This document shows positions 24,531 to 34,198 of a stretch of 55,476 nt of DNA, piece by piece. The stretch is from UMGS1781 sp045628105 (GTDB taxonomy: Bacteria > Bacillota > Clostridia > TANB77 > CAG-508), in the NCBI GenBank assembly GCA_045628105.1, contig JAZQOX010000032.1, positions 1 to 55,476 of the forward strand, given 5' to 3'. Numbering within the stretch: the stretch's first letter is position 1; each line of letters opens with the position of its first letter. Under the pieces are notes generated by a model. It saw only the letters and a program-made list of their open reading frames with translations. It did not search any database and was not told the DNA's origin. The position numbers and the translations under genes were made by a program.

Positions 24531-24559
24531 ATTATAATATAAATGAATCAAAAAGTCAA
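24531..24559 (-). promoter_or_regulatory. Promoter of candidate antitoxin RNA, locus B
   Basis: On the minus strand, TTGACT (24559-24554), a 17-base spacer and TATAAT (24536-24531). It points into the toxin gene. Confidence 0.8.
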
Positions 24560-24577
24560 TAAAAAGGAGTAAATTTA

Positions 24578-24820
24578 ATGGAATTAAAAATAAAAGGCAT
24601 ATATAAACATTTTAAAGGCGATATGTATATTGTTGAAGATGTAGCCATACATAGCGAAACAAAAGAAAAATATGTAGTATACAGAGCATTATATGGTGAT
24701 ACAACATTATACATAAGACCATATGAGATGTTCTTATCAAAAGTAGATAAACAAAAATATCCAGATGTTAAACAAGAATATAGATTTGAATTGCAAGAAA
24801 TTGAAAGTAAAAATAAATAA
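24578..24820 (+). CDS. DUF1653 family protein
   Basis: This small cytoplasmic beta-rich protein of 80 residues is recognised by GIYKHFKGDMYIVEDVAIHSETKEKYVVYRALYGD and RPYEMFL, the standard DUF1653 pattern. Biochemical function is unknown. AAAGGAG precedes the ATG. It has no clear -35 box; a TATAAT at 24533-24538 overlaps the antisense promoter of the toxin locus. A REP-like hairpin follows directly and may terminate it. Confidence 0.85.
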   Translation: MELKIKGIYKHFKGDMYIVEDVAIHSETKEKYVVYRALYGDTTLYIRPYEMFLSKVDKQKYPDVKQEYRFELQEIESKNK

Positions 24821-24874
24821 AGAGTTTTGTACAAATTTGGGACAGTCCCTAATTTGCACAAAGCTCTTTATTTT
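24816..24874. repeat. REP palindrome extended into a long hairpin
   Basis: The core GGGACAGTCCC sits in arms of about 25 bases (AAAGAG...GGGAC with GTCCC...CTCTTT, few mismatches). It lies between DUF1653 and mfd. The stem ends in a T-rich stretch, so it may double as terminator. Confidence 0.75.
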
Positions 24875-24895
24875 CCTTGATTTTTATGGTATAAT
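24867..24895 (+). promoter_or_regulatory. mfd promoter
   Basis: TTTATT (24867-24872), a 17-base spacer and TATAAT (24890-24895), just after the REP hairpin. Confidence 0.5.
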
Positions 24896-24928
24896 TATCA
24901 AATGAGTAAAAAAATAAGGAGACATTTG

Positions 24929-27900
24929 ATGAACGATATTATTAAGGTACTTCCTAATTTTAAGAAGTTTAATGATTATATTGATAATGTAAAGAGTAAA
25001 ACAAGCCCTATTATGCTTTCAGGGCTTACAGATAGTGGAAAGGTTCATTTCGCCTATTCCACTTACTTTTATGCGGAAAAACCAATATGTATAATTACGT
25101 ATAATGAATTACAAGCAAAGAAAATTCTAAAAAATCTAGAATATTTTAATGAAAAAGTTAATTTTTTCCCTAAAAAAGAAATTATGGCGTATGATTATTT
25201 AGCTGAAAGTAAAGATACTACATATAATAGAATAGCTTGCTTGAACGATATTTATACAAAAAAAGCTAATATTATTGTTACAACTATTGAGGCTGTAAGC
25301 CAAAGATTAATTCCAAAAGAGGTTTTATATAAAAATATTCTAAATATTAGTAAAGGCGACATAGTTAATTTAGAAGAAGTTAAACAGAAATTAGTAGATT
25401 TAGGATATGAAAGATGTGATATAGCTCAAAACAAATCAGAATTTAGCATTAGAGGAGGAATTATTGATATAGTTCTTTCCGAAAAAGAAGGTATTAGAAT
25501 TGAACTTTGGGGAGATGAAGTAGATTCTATTAGAACATTTGATTTGAGTAACCAGAGATCTAAAGAAAAAAGAGATAGTATATTAATATTTCCTGCACAT
25601 GAGTTTTTGCTTGAAAAACCAGTTGAAGAAATAATTGAAAAAATAGAAGATGAAAAAGACATAGAAGAAATTAAAGAAAAAAATTATTCTAGTAAAATAG
25701 ATAAATATTGGAATATTTTTTATTCAAATTCAAAAAATACATTTATAGATTATATAAAAGATGATTATATTATTTTCATAGATGAAGCTGCTAAAATAAA
25801 GGCAAGATCAGAAAATAGTATTAAAGATATACAAAATTTAATAAAGTCTTTAATAGAAAAGAAAAGATTTGTTCCACAGCTTTTAGAACAAACGGCTGAT
25901 TATTTAGAATTTTTAGATAATATAAAAGATATACAGTCAATATATTTAGAAAATAAAGATATTGGTTTTGTAGATAAACAAAGTATGCATGCAAAAAGAA
26001 ACGGATATAGCTTTAGCTATAGGGAGGTTAACTTTTTTCGTAGTTCAATGGATCTATTGTTTAAGGAAGTTCAAGAAGGAATTGCAGAAGGAACAACAAT
26101 AGCAATACTTTGTGGATCACAAGGAAATATAAAAAAAGTAAAAGATTTATTAGAAGAAAAAATAACAAATAAAAATCATTTAAGTAAAATTATTTTAACA
26201 GAAGGTTCATTAACAGAAGGATTTGAATGTTATGATTTTAATCTTTTAGTAATTTCTGTTCAAGAATTATTTAATGTTCAGAAAAAGAGAAGAAAAACAC
26301 CAGAGCAATTTAGAACAGGTGAAAATATAATCTTTTCTGATTTGAAAGTTGGAGATTATATAGTTCATAGAACAAGTGGTGTTGGACAATTTATAGGAAT
26401 AAATACTATTACAGCAGCAGGAATTACAAAAGATTATATTAAAATTAAATATAAAGATGATGGAATGCTATATATTCCAACAAGCAGTTTAGATAATATA
26501 AAAAAATATATAGGATCAGGGGATGGAGCTCCAAGACTAAATAAACTTGGAACTAAAGAGTGGTCAAAAGCAAAGGCAAGGGTTAAATCAAATTTACAAG
26601 AAATTGCAAAAGACTTGATAGAACTTTATGCAAGACGTGAAAAAGCTCAAGGCTTCATGTTTTCTAAAGATACTGAATGGCAAAAGGAATTTGAAGATAA
26701 ATTTCCATATACTGAAACAGATGACCAATTAAGAAGTATTGAAGAAATGAAAAAGGATATGGAAAGTCCAAAACCAATGGATAGACTTTTATGTGGTGAT
26801 GTTGGATATGGTAAAACAGAAATTGCAATTCGTGGTGCTTTTAAGGCATGCATGGATCAAAAACAAGTTGTTTATTTAGCTCCTACAACAATACTTGCAA
26901 GTCAGCAATATGAAACTTTTAGGGATAGAATGAAAGATTATCCTATAAAAGTAGAACTTTTAAACAGATTTGTTCCACAAGCTAAACAAAAAGAGGTTAT
27001 TGAAGGACTAAAACTGGGAGAAGTTGATATTGTAATTGGTACACACAAATTATTAAGTGATAATATAGAATATAAAAACTTAGGATTATTAATAATAGAT
27101 GAGGAACATAGATTTGGAGTAAAACACAAAGAAAAAATTAAAAAATTAAAAAATAATATAGATGTTTTAACAATGACGGCTACTCCAATTCCAAGAACAC
27201 TTCATATGTCTATAGTTGGAATAAGAGATATGTCTTGTTTATATGAACCACCACAAAACAGAAGACCTGTTCAGACGTATGTATTAGAATATGATGATGA
27301 AGTTATTAAAGAAGCAATAAGCAAAGAACTTTCAAGAGAAGGCCAAGTATTTTACCTATTTAATAATGTTGAAAATATAGATAAAAAAGCAGATGATATA
27401 TCAAAACTAGTTCCTGATGCAAAAGTTGCATATGCGCATGGACAAATGTCTGGAGCGGAAATAGAAGACATAATGAAGAGATTCGTAGATAAAGAAATTA
27501 ATGTACTTGTATGTACAACAATTCTTGAATCTGGCATTGATATACCAAATGCAAATACAATAATTGTGGAAAACGCTGATAGACTAGGATTAGCACAGCT
27601 TTATCAAATTAGAGGAAGAGTCGGAAGAGCAGATAAACAAGCGTATGCATATATTACATACAAAAGGGACAAAATGATAAATGAGGTTGCTGAAAAAAGA
27701 TTAAAAGCAATAAAAGAATTTACCGAATTTGGTTCAGGATTTAAAATAGCAATGAGAGATCTTGAAATAAGAGGAGCTGGAAGCTTACTTGGAGAAATTC
27801 AACATGGACATATAGATGAAGTTGGTTATGATACATACTGCAAAATTTTAGATGAAGTTATAAAAGAACAAAAAGGAATAAAGGTTGAAGAAGAACCTGA

Positions 27901-28330
27901 AATAATAATAGACATTAGTATTTCAAGTTATATTCCAGAAACATATATAGAAAACGAAGATCAAAAAATGGAAAGTTACAGAAACATTGCTTTATGTAGA
28001 ACAGAAGATGATATAAAAAATGTATCAGAAGATTTAACAGATAGATATGGAAAAATGCCAAAAGAGGTTATTAATCTTTTAGGGGTTGCAAGAATAAAAG
28101 AAATATGCCAGGAAACTGGAATAACAAAGGTAATGCAAAAACAAAATAATGTTGTATTATATTATGAACCAGAAAAATTCACATTGGATGTTACAAATCT
28201 TATTCATAAATATAATGACAGAATTAGATTTTCAAGTAGCATTACACCATATATAACATATAAGGTTGAAAAACCAGAAAATATTATTTTAGAAATAGAG
28301 GAGTTATTAAAAAATGGTAATAACGAGTAA
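24929..28330 (+). CDS. mfd: Transcription-repair coupling factor
   Basis: This DNA translocase removes stalled RNA polymerase and recruits UvrA. The 1133 residues show the UvrB-like N-terminal region, the polymerase-interacting CarD-like domain (about 470-540, KVGDYIVHRTSGVGQFIGI), Walker A CGDVGYGKTE (about 622-631), DEEHRFGVKH (about 722), TATPIPRTL, GRVGRADKQAYAY and the C-terminal TRCF domain. The ATG at 24929 has AAGGAG 8 bases ahead and is preferred to the in-frame ATG at 24902, which has no site. The spoU-type gene overlaps its end by 17 bases. Confidence 0.96.
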   Translation: MNDIIKVLPNFKKFNDYIDNVKSKTSPIMLSGLTDSGKVHFAYSTYFYAEKPICIITYNELQAKKILKNLEYFNEKVNFFPKKEIMAYDYLAESKDTTYNRIACLNDIYTKKANIIVTTIEAVSQRLIPKEVLYKNILNISKGDIVNLEEVKQKLVDLGYERCDIAQNKSEFSIRGGIIDIVLSEKEGIRIELWGDEVDSIRTFDLSNQRSKEKRDSILIFPAHEFLLEKPVEEIIEKIEDEKDIEEIKEKNYSSKIDKYWNIFYSNSKNTFIDYIKDDYIIFIDEAAKIKARSENSIKDIQNLIKSLIEKKRFVPQLLEQTADYLEFLDNIKDIQSIYLENKDIGFVDKQSMHAKRNGYSFSYREVNFFRSSMDLLFKEVQEGIAEGTTIAILCGSQGNIKKVKDLLEEKITNKNHLSKIILTEGSLTEGFECYDFNLLVISVQELFNVQKKRRKTPEQFRTGENIIFSDLKVGDYIVHRTSGVGQFIGINTITAAGITKDYIKIKYKDDGMLYIPTSSLDNIKKYIGSGDGAPRLNKLGTKEWSKAKARVKSNLQEIAKDLIELYARREKAQGFMFSKDTEWQKEFEDKFPYTETDDQLRSIEEMKKDMESPKPMDRLLCGDVGYGKTEIAIRGAFKACMDQKQVVYLAPTTILASQQYETFRDRMKDYPIKVELLNRFVPQAKQKEVIEGLKLGEVDIVIGTHKLLSDNIEYKNLGLLIIDEEHRFGVKHKEKIKKLKNNIDVLTMTATPIPRTLHMSIVGIRDMSCLYEPPQNRRPVQTYVLEYDDEVIKEAISKELSREGQVFYLFNNVENIDKKADDISKLVPDAKVAYAHGQMSGAEIEDIMKRFVDKEINVLVCTTILESGIDIPNANTIIVENADRLGLAQLYQIRGRVGRADKQAYAYITYKRDKMINEVAEKRLKAIKEFTEFGSGFKIAMRDLEIRGAGSLLGEIQHGHIDEVGYDTYCKILDEVIKEQKGIKVEEEPEIIIDISISSYIPETYIENEDQKMESYRNIALCRTEDDIKNVSEDLTDRYGKMPKEVINLLGVARIKEICQETGITKVMQKQNNVVLYYEPEKFTLDVTNLIHKYNDRIRFSSSITPYITYKVEKPENIILEIEELLKNGNNE

Positions 28331-29099
28331 AGATAATGAAATGGTAAAACATATAAGAAAGCTTAAAGAGAAAAAGTACAGAGATGAATACGGGGAATAT
28401 ATAGTTGAAGGAATAAAACTTATTAGAGAGGCATTAGACGAAGAACAAAATGTTAAAACAATTATTGTTTGCGATAATTGCGACAAAGAAATAATAAACC
28501 AAACATCAATGTATGAAGTAGCAAAACAAACTATAGTATATGTTGATGAGAAGGTATTTAATACAATTACAGAAGTAAAGAATCCACAAGGAATACTTGC
28601 AGTAATTGAAAAAAAGAATGTTGAAAAGGAAATAGATTTTAAGGAAGACATGATTGTAGTTCTTGATGACATACAAGACCCAGGAAATTTAGGAACGATA
28701 TTAAGAACAGTTGATAGTGCTGGACTAACACAAATTGTAGTTTCTAAAAAAAGTGGAGATGTATATAACTCAAAAGTAGTGCGTTCAACAATGGGTGCAA
28801 TTTTTAGAGTAAATGTAATAGAAAGTGATAATCTTGTTGAGACAATAAAATTAATAAAAAAACATAAATTTTCTGTAATATCAACATCATTAGATACAGA
28901 TAAAAGCATATATGATATAGACTATAAAAAAACAGCAATAGTAATAGGAAATGAAGCAAATGGAGTATCAAAAGAAATTCAGGACTTATCAGATAAAAAA
29001 ATAAAAATACCAATGCTAGGAAAAACGGAAAGTCTAAATGCATCAGTTGCAACAGGAATAGTAGTATACGAATATGTAAGACAAAAATTGAATAAATAA
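28314..29099 (+). CDS. SpoU/TrmH family RNA 2'-O-methyltransferase
   Basis: This SAM-dependent methylase acts on rRNA or tRNA ribose. The 261 residues have an N-terminal substrate-binding domain (about 1-95) and the SPOUT knot with its three motifs: DDIQDPGNLGTILRTVDSAG (about 119-138), TAIVIGNEANGVSKE (about 209-223) and IPMLGKTESLNASVATGIVVYE (about 232-253). It is probably a 23S rRNA methylase of the RlmB type; the target base cannot be told. It begins within the end of mfd (17-base overlap), so the two are translationally coupled. Confidence 0.9.
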   Translation: MVITSKDNEMVKHIRKLKEKKYRDEYGEYIVEGIKLIREALDEEQNVKTIIVCDNCDKEIINQTSMYEVAKQTIVYVDEKVFNTITEVKNPQGILAVIEKKNVEKEIDFKEDMIVVLDDIQDPGNLGTILRTVDSAGLTQIVVSKKSGDVYNSKVVRSTMGAIFRVNVIESDNLVETIKLIKKHKFSVISTSLDTDKSIYDIDYKKTAIVIGNEANGVSKEIQDLSDKKIKIPMLGKTESLNASVATGIVVYEYVRQKLNK

Positions 29100-29102
29100 A
29101 AA

Positions 29103-29142
29103 CAAAAATAGAATTGGTGACAAGTGCCAATTCTATTTTTGT
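29103..29142 (+). terminator. Terminator after the mfd-spoU operon
   Basis: Fifteen-base near-perfect stem CAAAAATAGAATTGG with its complement, 9-base loop, and a terminal T tract. Confidence 0.9.
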
Positions 29143-29147
29143 AATAA

Positions 29148-29176
29148 TTGACTTCTTACAATTTTAATGATAAAAT
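29148..29176 (+). promoter_or_regulatory. murB promoter
   Basis: TTGACT (29148-29153), a 17-base spacer and TAAAAT (29171-29176). Confidence 0.65.
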
Positions 29177-29211
29177 TTTATAGTCATAAATATCATTAAA
29201 TAGGTGATAAA

Positions 29212-30114
29212 ATGGAAGAAGTGTATAATAAATTAATTGAATTTATTGATAATGAGAGAGTTTGGGTAAATGAACCAATGTCAAAGCATACAACTTTTAA
29301 AATTGGTGGACCTGCTGATATTTTTATCAAGGTTAATAGTATTGATGAATTAAAGTTATTGATAAATATTAAAAATAGCTACAATATTCCTTTAACGGTA
29401 ATTGGCAATGGTAGTAATATTTTAGTCAAAGATAAAGGCATTAGAGGAATTACTGCCAAACTAAATTTTCAAGATATTAATATAAATGATGATGAAATAG
29501 AAGCTGGTTCAGGAGTATTGCTATCAAAACTTTCAAGAGTTGCATGTGAGAATGAACTTTCAGGATTAGAATTTGCATGTGGTATACCAGGAAATATTGG
29601 TGGAGCTATATATATGAATGCAGGGGCATATGGAAAGGAATTTAAAGAAATAGTTGTAAGTGTTAACTATTTAGATGAGAATGGAAATATTCATATTGCA
29701 AAGAATGAGGAATTGGAATTTGGATATAGAGAGAGTATTTTTAATAAAAACAAGGATTATATTATTTTAAGTACGGTTTTGAAATTAAAAAATGCAAATA
29801 AAGAAGAAATATTAAACAAAATGAATGAAAATACTAACAACAGAAAAGAAAAACAACCAATAGAATTACCAAGCGCTGGAAGTGTTTTTAAAAGAAATGA
29901 TGATTATATTGCAGCACAACTTATAGACAAATGCGATCTTAAGGGATATAATATTGGAGATGCATATGTTTCAGAAAAACATGCAGGATTTATTGTAAAT
30001 AAAGGAAATGCTAGTGCAGAAGACGTTTTGAAACTTATTGAACACATAAAAAAAGTTGTAAATGAAAAATATAGCGTTGATTTAGAATTAGAATTAAAAG
30101 TTGTTGGAGAATAA
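29212..30114 (+). CDS. murB: UDP-N-acetylenolpyruvoylglucosamine reductase
   Basis: This cytoplasmic flavoenzyme of peptidoglycan precursor synthesis makes UDP-MurNAc with NADPH. The 300 residues are of the short type-II MurB kind: FAD-binding KHTTFKIGGPADIFI (about 24-38), GNGSNILVKDKG, the catalytic ACGIPGNIGGAIYMNAGAYG (about 123-142), FGYRESIF, and LPSAGSVFKR with the active-site Ser (about 221-230). yvcK follows 33 bases on. In many Firmicutes rapZ lies between them; it is absent here. Confidence 0.95.
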   Translation: MEEVYNKLIEFIDNERVWVNEPMSKHTTFKIGGPADIFIKVNSIDELKLLINIKNSYNIPLTVIGNGSNILVKDKGIRGITAKLNFQDININDDEIEAGSGVLLSKLSRVACENELSGLEFACGIPGNIGGAIYMNAGAYGKEFKEIVVSVNYLDENGNIHIAKNEELEFGYRESIFNKNKDYIILSTVLKLKNANKEEILNKMNENTNNRKEKQPIELPSAGSVFKRNDDYIAAQLIDKCDLKGYNIGDAYVSEKHAGFIVNKGNASAEDVLKLIEHIKKVVNEKYSVDLELELKVVGE

Positions 30115-30147
30115 ACAACAGCAAAAGGAAAATAGGAGTGTAATAAA

Positions 30148-31629
30148 ATGAAAAGTTTTTTGGGATGGCTAAAGAATAGTACAAAAATAAAAAGATGGAT
30201 ATTTTTAATGCTTGTTGGAATGATCCTTGCTTGCTATGGTTTTGCACAAGTTCTTGTTCTTGAAAGATTAGAAATATTTGATATTGTAAAAATTATAATA
30301 ACTTTTGCCGCTGGTTTAACAGCATTTATAGTTGGACTTATATATATACAAAAAAGAACACTTGAACTTGCTGTACTTAAGGATTCTAAAAGTATGGATG
30401 AACTTTCAGATTCAAAAGATCAAGGTCCAAAAATTGTTGTAATTGGTGGAGGAATAGGATTAAATAGAGTATTAACAGGACTTAAAAACTATACAAATAA
30501 TTTAACTGCTATTGTTACACTTTCAAATTATGGTAATAAAATAACAAGAAATGTTACTGATGATATAAAAAATAGTATTATAGCGCTATCTAGGGATAGC
30601 CAAGAAATGGCAAAGTTATTATATAAAAAAGTTGATGGAATAAACTTTGGAGATTTATACCTAGAAACAATGAGAAAAACACATAAGGATTTTTCTGAGG
30701 GTGTTGAAAGAAGTAATTCTGTTCTTTCTATGATTGGAAAAGTTTTACCAGCTACACTTGATGAAATGCATATATGTGTTGAGTTAGAAGATGGAACAGT
30801 TATAGAAGAAAAAGAAAAAATTGCTGAAATTACTACAAATAAGGTTACAAAAATAAACAGAGTATATATAAATCCTACAAACTGTAGAACCGCACCGGGA
30901 ATAATAAATGCAATAAAAGAAGCGGATGCGATTATAATAGGACCAGGTTCACTTTACACAAGTGTTATACCGAATCTTTTAATAAAAAATGTAGCAAAAA
31001 CAATAAGAGAATCTAAAGCATATAAAATTTATGTTTCAAATATAATGACTGAATGTGGACATACTGATGATTACTCACTATCAGAACATATTAAAGCAAT
31101 TACAGAACATGCTGGAAATAATATAATAGATTACTGTATAACAGATAATGGAGATATTATTCCGGAAATATTAAGAAAATACAATAAAGCTGGAGAAAGT
31201 TTAATAGAAATAGATAAGCAAAATATTAAGGGAATTAATGTAATAAAAGCAGATGTTTCATGTATAGAAGGAGAATATATTAGACATGATCCTGAGTTAT
31301 TAGCTAAACAAATTATAGAACTAATAGTTAATGATATGAGCTTTAAAGATAAAAAGAATGATGAACAGTATGTTTTATTAAATGCAAAATTAAAAGAAGC
31401 AAAAACAAAACCACGCAAAAAGAAAAAGCTAAATATATTTAAAAAAGATAAAAATCAAATCAAATCAAAGAGCAAGTTTAGTAGTAAATACAAAGATAGA
31501 ATTGTTTCAATAAGAGATAGTGAAGAAACTACTAAAGAAAATAAAAAAATATATGAAAAAGCAAAAGAACTTACAGATGAAGAAGAAAAAAGAGAAAAAG
31601 AAAAATTCCTAAAGGATTTAAAAAAATAA
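30148..31629 (+). CDS. yvcK: YvcK/CofD-like gluconeogenesis factor with N-terminal membrane anchor
   Basis: In Bacillus, YvcK binds UDP-GlcNAc and links cell-wall growth with central metabolism. This 493-residue form has two membrane helices (about 14-36 and 45-68), then the CofD-like domain starting KIVVIGGGIGLNRVLTGL (about 93-110) with GPGSLYTSVIPNLL. The last 70 residues are a Lys/Glu-rich tail. The anchor and tail are additions to the soluble Bacillus protein. It follows murB closely and precedes the debranching enzyme by 15 bases, so the three probably form one operon. Confidence 0.88.
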   Translation: MKSFLGWLKNSTKIKRWIFLMLVGMILACYGFAQVLVLERLEIFDIVKIIITFAAGLTAFIVGLIYIQKRTLELAVLKDSKSMDELSDSKDQGPKIVVIGGGIGLNRVLTGLKNYTNNLTAIVTLSNYGNKITRNVTDDIKNSIIALSRDSQEMAKLLYKKVDGINFGDLYLETMRKTHKDFSEGVERSNSVLSMIGKVLPATLDEMHICVELEDGTVIEEKEKIAEITTNKVTKINRVYINPTNCRTAPGIINAIKEADAIIIGPGSLYTSVIPNLLIKNVAKTIRESKAYKIYVSNIMTECGHTDDYSLSEHIKAITEHAGNNIIDYCITDNGDIIPEILRKYNKAGESLIEIDKQNIKGINVIKADVSCIEGEYIRHDPELLAKQIIELIVNDMSFKDKKNDEQYVLLNAKLKEAKTKPRKKKKLNIFKKDKNQIKSKSKFSSKYKDRIVSIRDSEETTKENKKIYEKAKELTDEEEKREKEKFLKDLKK

Positions 31630-31644
31630 TAAGGTGGTATACAA

Positions 31645-33693
31645 ATGAAATTAGATAAAAAACAATTAGAATTAAGAAATGGAATAACAAAGGAATGGAT
31701 TATAACAAATGGTATAGGTGGATATAGCTCTTCAACAGTTTTAGGAATAAATACAAGAAAGTATCATGGACTTTTAGTTGCTCCACTTACACCACCAGCT
31801 AAAAGACACCTTATTTTATCTAAACTTGATGAAAGCATTCAAATAGAAAATAAAAATTATAATTTGTATTCAAACATGTGCCAAAATTACATATCAGATG
31901 GATATAAACTTCTAGAAAGTTTTGAAAAAGAATATGTTCCTGTTTTTAAATACGAAGTTGAACAAATGAAAATTAGCAAAGTAATATGTATGGAATACGG
32001 AAAAAACACAGTATGTGTTTTATATAAAATTCAAAATAATGGACCAAAGGCAAAATTAACTGTAACGCCAGTTATGAATTTTAGAGATTTTCACTCAATG
32101 AATACAAATCATGAATTTAGTATTAAACAAGAAATTAGAAATAACAAAGTTGAAGTTCAAATTGATGGCTTTACAGATTGCCCGGTATACTTTTATATGT
32201 CAAAGGGAAATTATATAGAGCATTTTAATGATACATTTAGAAATATGTATTATATAGAAGAAGAAAGAAGAGGATTCTTTCCAGAAGAAAATCATGCAGT
32301 TCCAGGAAGATATGAAATAGAAATTGATGAAAATTCAACTTCCGAATATAGCTTTATTTGTTCTTTAGAAGAAAACATTGAAGAAATAAATGCAAGAACA
32401 GTAATAAATAAAGAAATAATAAGAATAAATGAATTAATGTATAAAGCAAAATTTATAGAAAAAAAGGAAGATATTACAAAACTATCTAAAGAACAAAAAA
32501 GTAGATTAGATATGCTAAGAAACTTTACAATAGCAATAGATAACTTTATAGTTTATAGACCGTCGTTTGGTTATCATACAATAATTGCTGGTTACCCATG
32601 GTTTTTGGATTGGGGAAGAGATGCACTAATATCTTTTGAAGGACTTCTTTTATGTACAAAACAGTATAAATATGCTCAAAATGTATTGGAAACTTTAACA
32701 AGAGATGTAAAATTTGGTCTTGTTCCAAATGGATATTCAGGCTATGATAATAGACCATTGTATAATAGTGCTGATAGTTCATTATTACTATTTGAAGCAG
32801 TTCAAAAATATTTAGATTATTCTTTAGATTATAAATTTATAGAAGAAAAAATATATAAGAAGTTAAAGTCAATAATAGATAATTATGCTAAAGGAATAGA
32901 TTATGATGATAATAATATAAAATTAGATGAAGATGGATTAATATCTGCAGGAACAGAAAATACACAAAATACATGGATGGATGCTAAATATGGAAATCAT
33001 TGCTTTACCCCAAGAAATGGCAAAGCTGTTGAAATAAATAGCTTATGGTATAATGCATTAAAAATAATGGAAAATTTGAGTAAAAAGTTTAATGATAAGC
33101 AGGAAACAAAAAGATACAATGAAATGGCAGAAAAATGTAAAAAATCTTTTAACGAGAAGTTTTACAATGAAAAGAAAAAATGCTTATTTGATGTTTTAGG
33201 AGACGGAAAAATAAGACCAAATCAATTATTTAGTATGTCTTTAACATATCCAGTAGTTGAGCCTAATTCTGAAATTGGAAAGAATATAATAGAAACTGTT
33301 GAAAAAAAGCTATTAAATAAATATGGATTGAAAACATTAGCAAAAGGTGAAAATGGATATGTAGATACATATGAAGGAGATGATTTTAGAAGAGATTCAA
33401 GCTACCATCAAGGCATTACATGGACATGGCTTTTAGGTTTATATTATAATTCTTTAAAGAATATGCTTAAAAATGAAAAAGATAAAACAAAGAAGTCTGA
33501 ATTAAAAGCAAAGATAAGTGATTTTGAAAACAATATTGAAAAAACATTTATAAAAGAAATGGAAGAAAGAGGATGTTTGGGAACAATTAGCGAAATTTAT
33601 GATTCAAAACCACCATATGAACCAAAAGGTGCATTTGCACAAGCGTGGAGCGTAGCAGAAATATTTAGAATAATTTACAAGGAAGGAAAATGA
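31645..33693 (+). CDS. Glycogen debranching enzyme (amylo-alpha-1,6-glucosidase family)
   Basis: This enzyme cleaves alpha-1,6 branches of glycogen in the cytoplasm. The 682 residues match the bacterial/archaeal single-chain type: an N-terminal domain (TNGIGGYSSSTVLGINTRKYHGLLVAP, about 17-43) and a C-terminal (alpha/alpha)6 barrel with AGYPWFLDWGRDALISFEGLLL (about 315-336), GLVPNGYS, TWMDAKYGNHCFTPRNGKAVEINSLWYNAL, and QGITWTWLLGLY. A GGTGG site lies ahead of the ATG. ruvC starts 1 base after its stop. Linkage to yvcK suggests a carbon-storage role in the operon. Confidence 0.9.
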   Translation: MKLDKKQLELRNGITKEWIITNGIGGYSSSTVLGINTRKYHGLLVAPLTPPAKRHLILSKLDESIQIENKNYNLYSNMCQNYISDGYKLLESFEKEYVPVFKYEVEQMKISKVICMEYGKNTVCVLYKIQNNGPKAKLTVTPVMNFRDFHSMNTNHEFSIKQEIRNNKVEVQIDGFTDCPVYFYMSKGNYIEHFNDTFRNMYYIEEERRGFFPEENHAVPGRYEIEIDENSTSEYSFICSLEENIEEINARTVINKEIIRINELMYKAKFIEKKEDITKLSKEQKSRLDMLRNFTIAIDNFIVYRPSFGYHTIIAGYPWFLDWGRDALISFEGLLLCTKQYKYAQNVLETLTRDVKFGLVPNGYSGYDNRPLYNSADSSLLLFEAVQKYLDYSLDYKFIEEKIYKKLKSIIDNYAKGIDYDDNNIKLDEDGLISAGTENTQNTWMDAKYGNHCFTPRNGKAVEINSLWYNALKIMENLSKKFNDKQETKRYNEMAEKCKKSFNEKFYNEKKKCLFDVLGDGKIRPNQLFSMSLTYPVVEPNSEIGKNIIETVEKKLLNKYGLKTLAKGENGYVDTYEGDDFRRDSSYHQGITWTWLLGLYYNSLKNMLKNEKDKTKKSELKAKISDFENNIEKTFIKEMEERGCLGTISEIYDSKPPYEPKGAFAQAWSVAEIFRIIYKEGK

Positions 33694-33694
33694 A

Positions 33695-34181
33695 ATGAGA
33701 ATTTTGGGAATAGATCCAGGTTATGCAATAACCCGGATACAGCATAATAGATTATGTGGGAAATAAATTTAAACTAATAGATTCAGGAGCAGTTCTTACA
33801 GATAAAGATATGTCTTTTCCATTAAGATTAACCAAGATTTTTGATGATGTTAGCCAGCTAATTGATACATATAAACCAGATGCAATTTCAGTTGAAGAAT
33901 TATTTTTTAATAACAACGCAAAAACAGCAATTAATGTTGCACAAGCTAGAGGAGTAGTACTAATAGTGGGATGCAAAAAAAATGTTCCAACATTTGAATA
34001 TACCCCACTTCAAATTAAGCAGTCAGTAACAGGCTTTGGAAGAGCTGATAAAATACAAGTACAAAAGATGGTTAAATCAATTTTAAATGTTGAGAAATTA
34101 CCAAAACTAGATGATACAACAGATAGTATGGCAGCTGCAATTTGCCATGCACATTCGGCAAAATTTTCACAGAAGTTATAG
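33695..34181 (+). pseudogene. ruvC: Crossover junction endonuclease RuvC, frameshifted
   Basis: RuvC resolves Holliday junctions. The reading frame starts MRILGIDPGYAIT and then breaks. Removing one C from the CCC at 33732-33734 restores GYSIIDYVGNKFKLIDSGAVLT and a full protein of about 161 residues. The acidic active site is all present (Asp in GIDPG, Glu in SVEELFFNNN, Asp in LDDTTDSMAAA). As written the first frame stops at 33764-33766 and the rest opens only from a GTG at 33756. Either a one-base insertion mutation or a sequencing/assembly error in a homopolymer; I favour the error. It starts 1 base after the debranching gene. Confidence 0.85.
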
Positions 34182-34198
34182 AAAAGGAATTAAATTAT

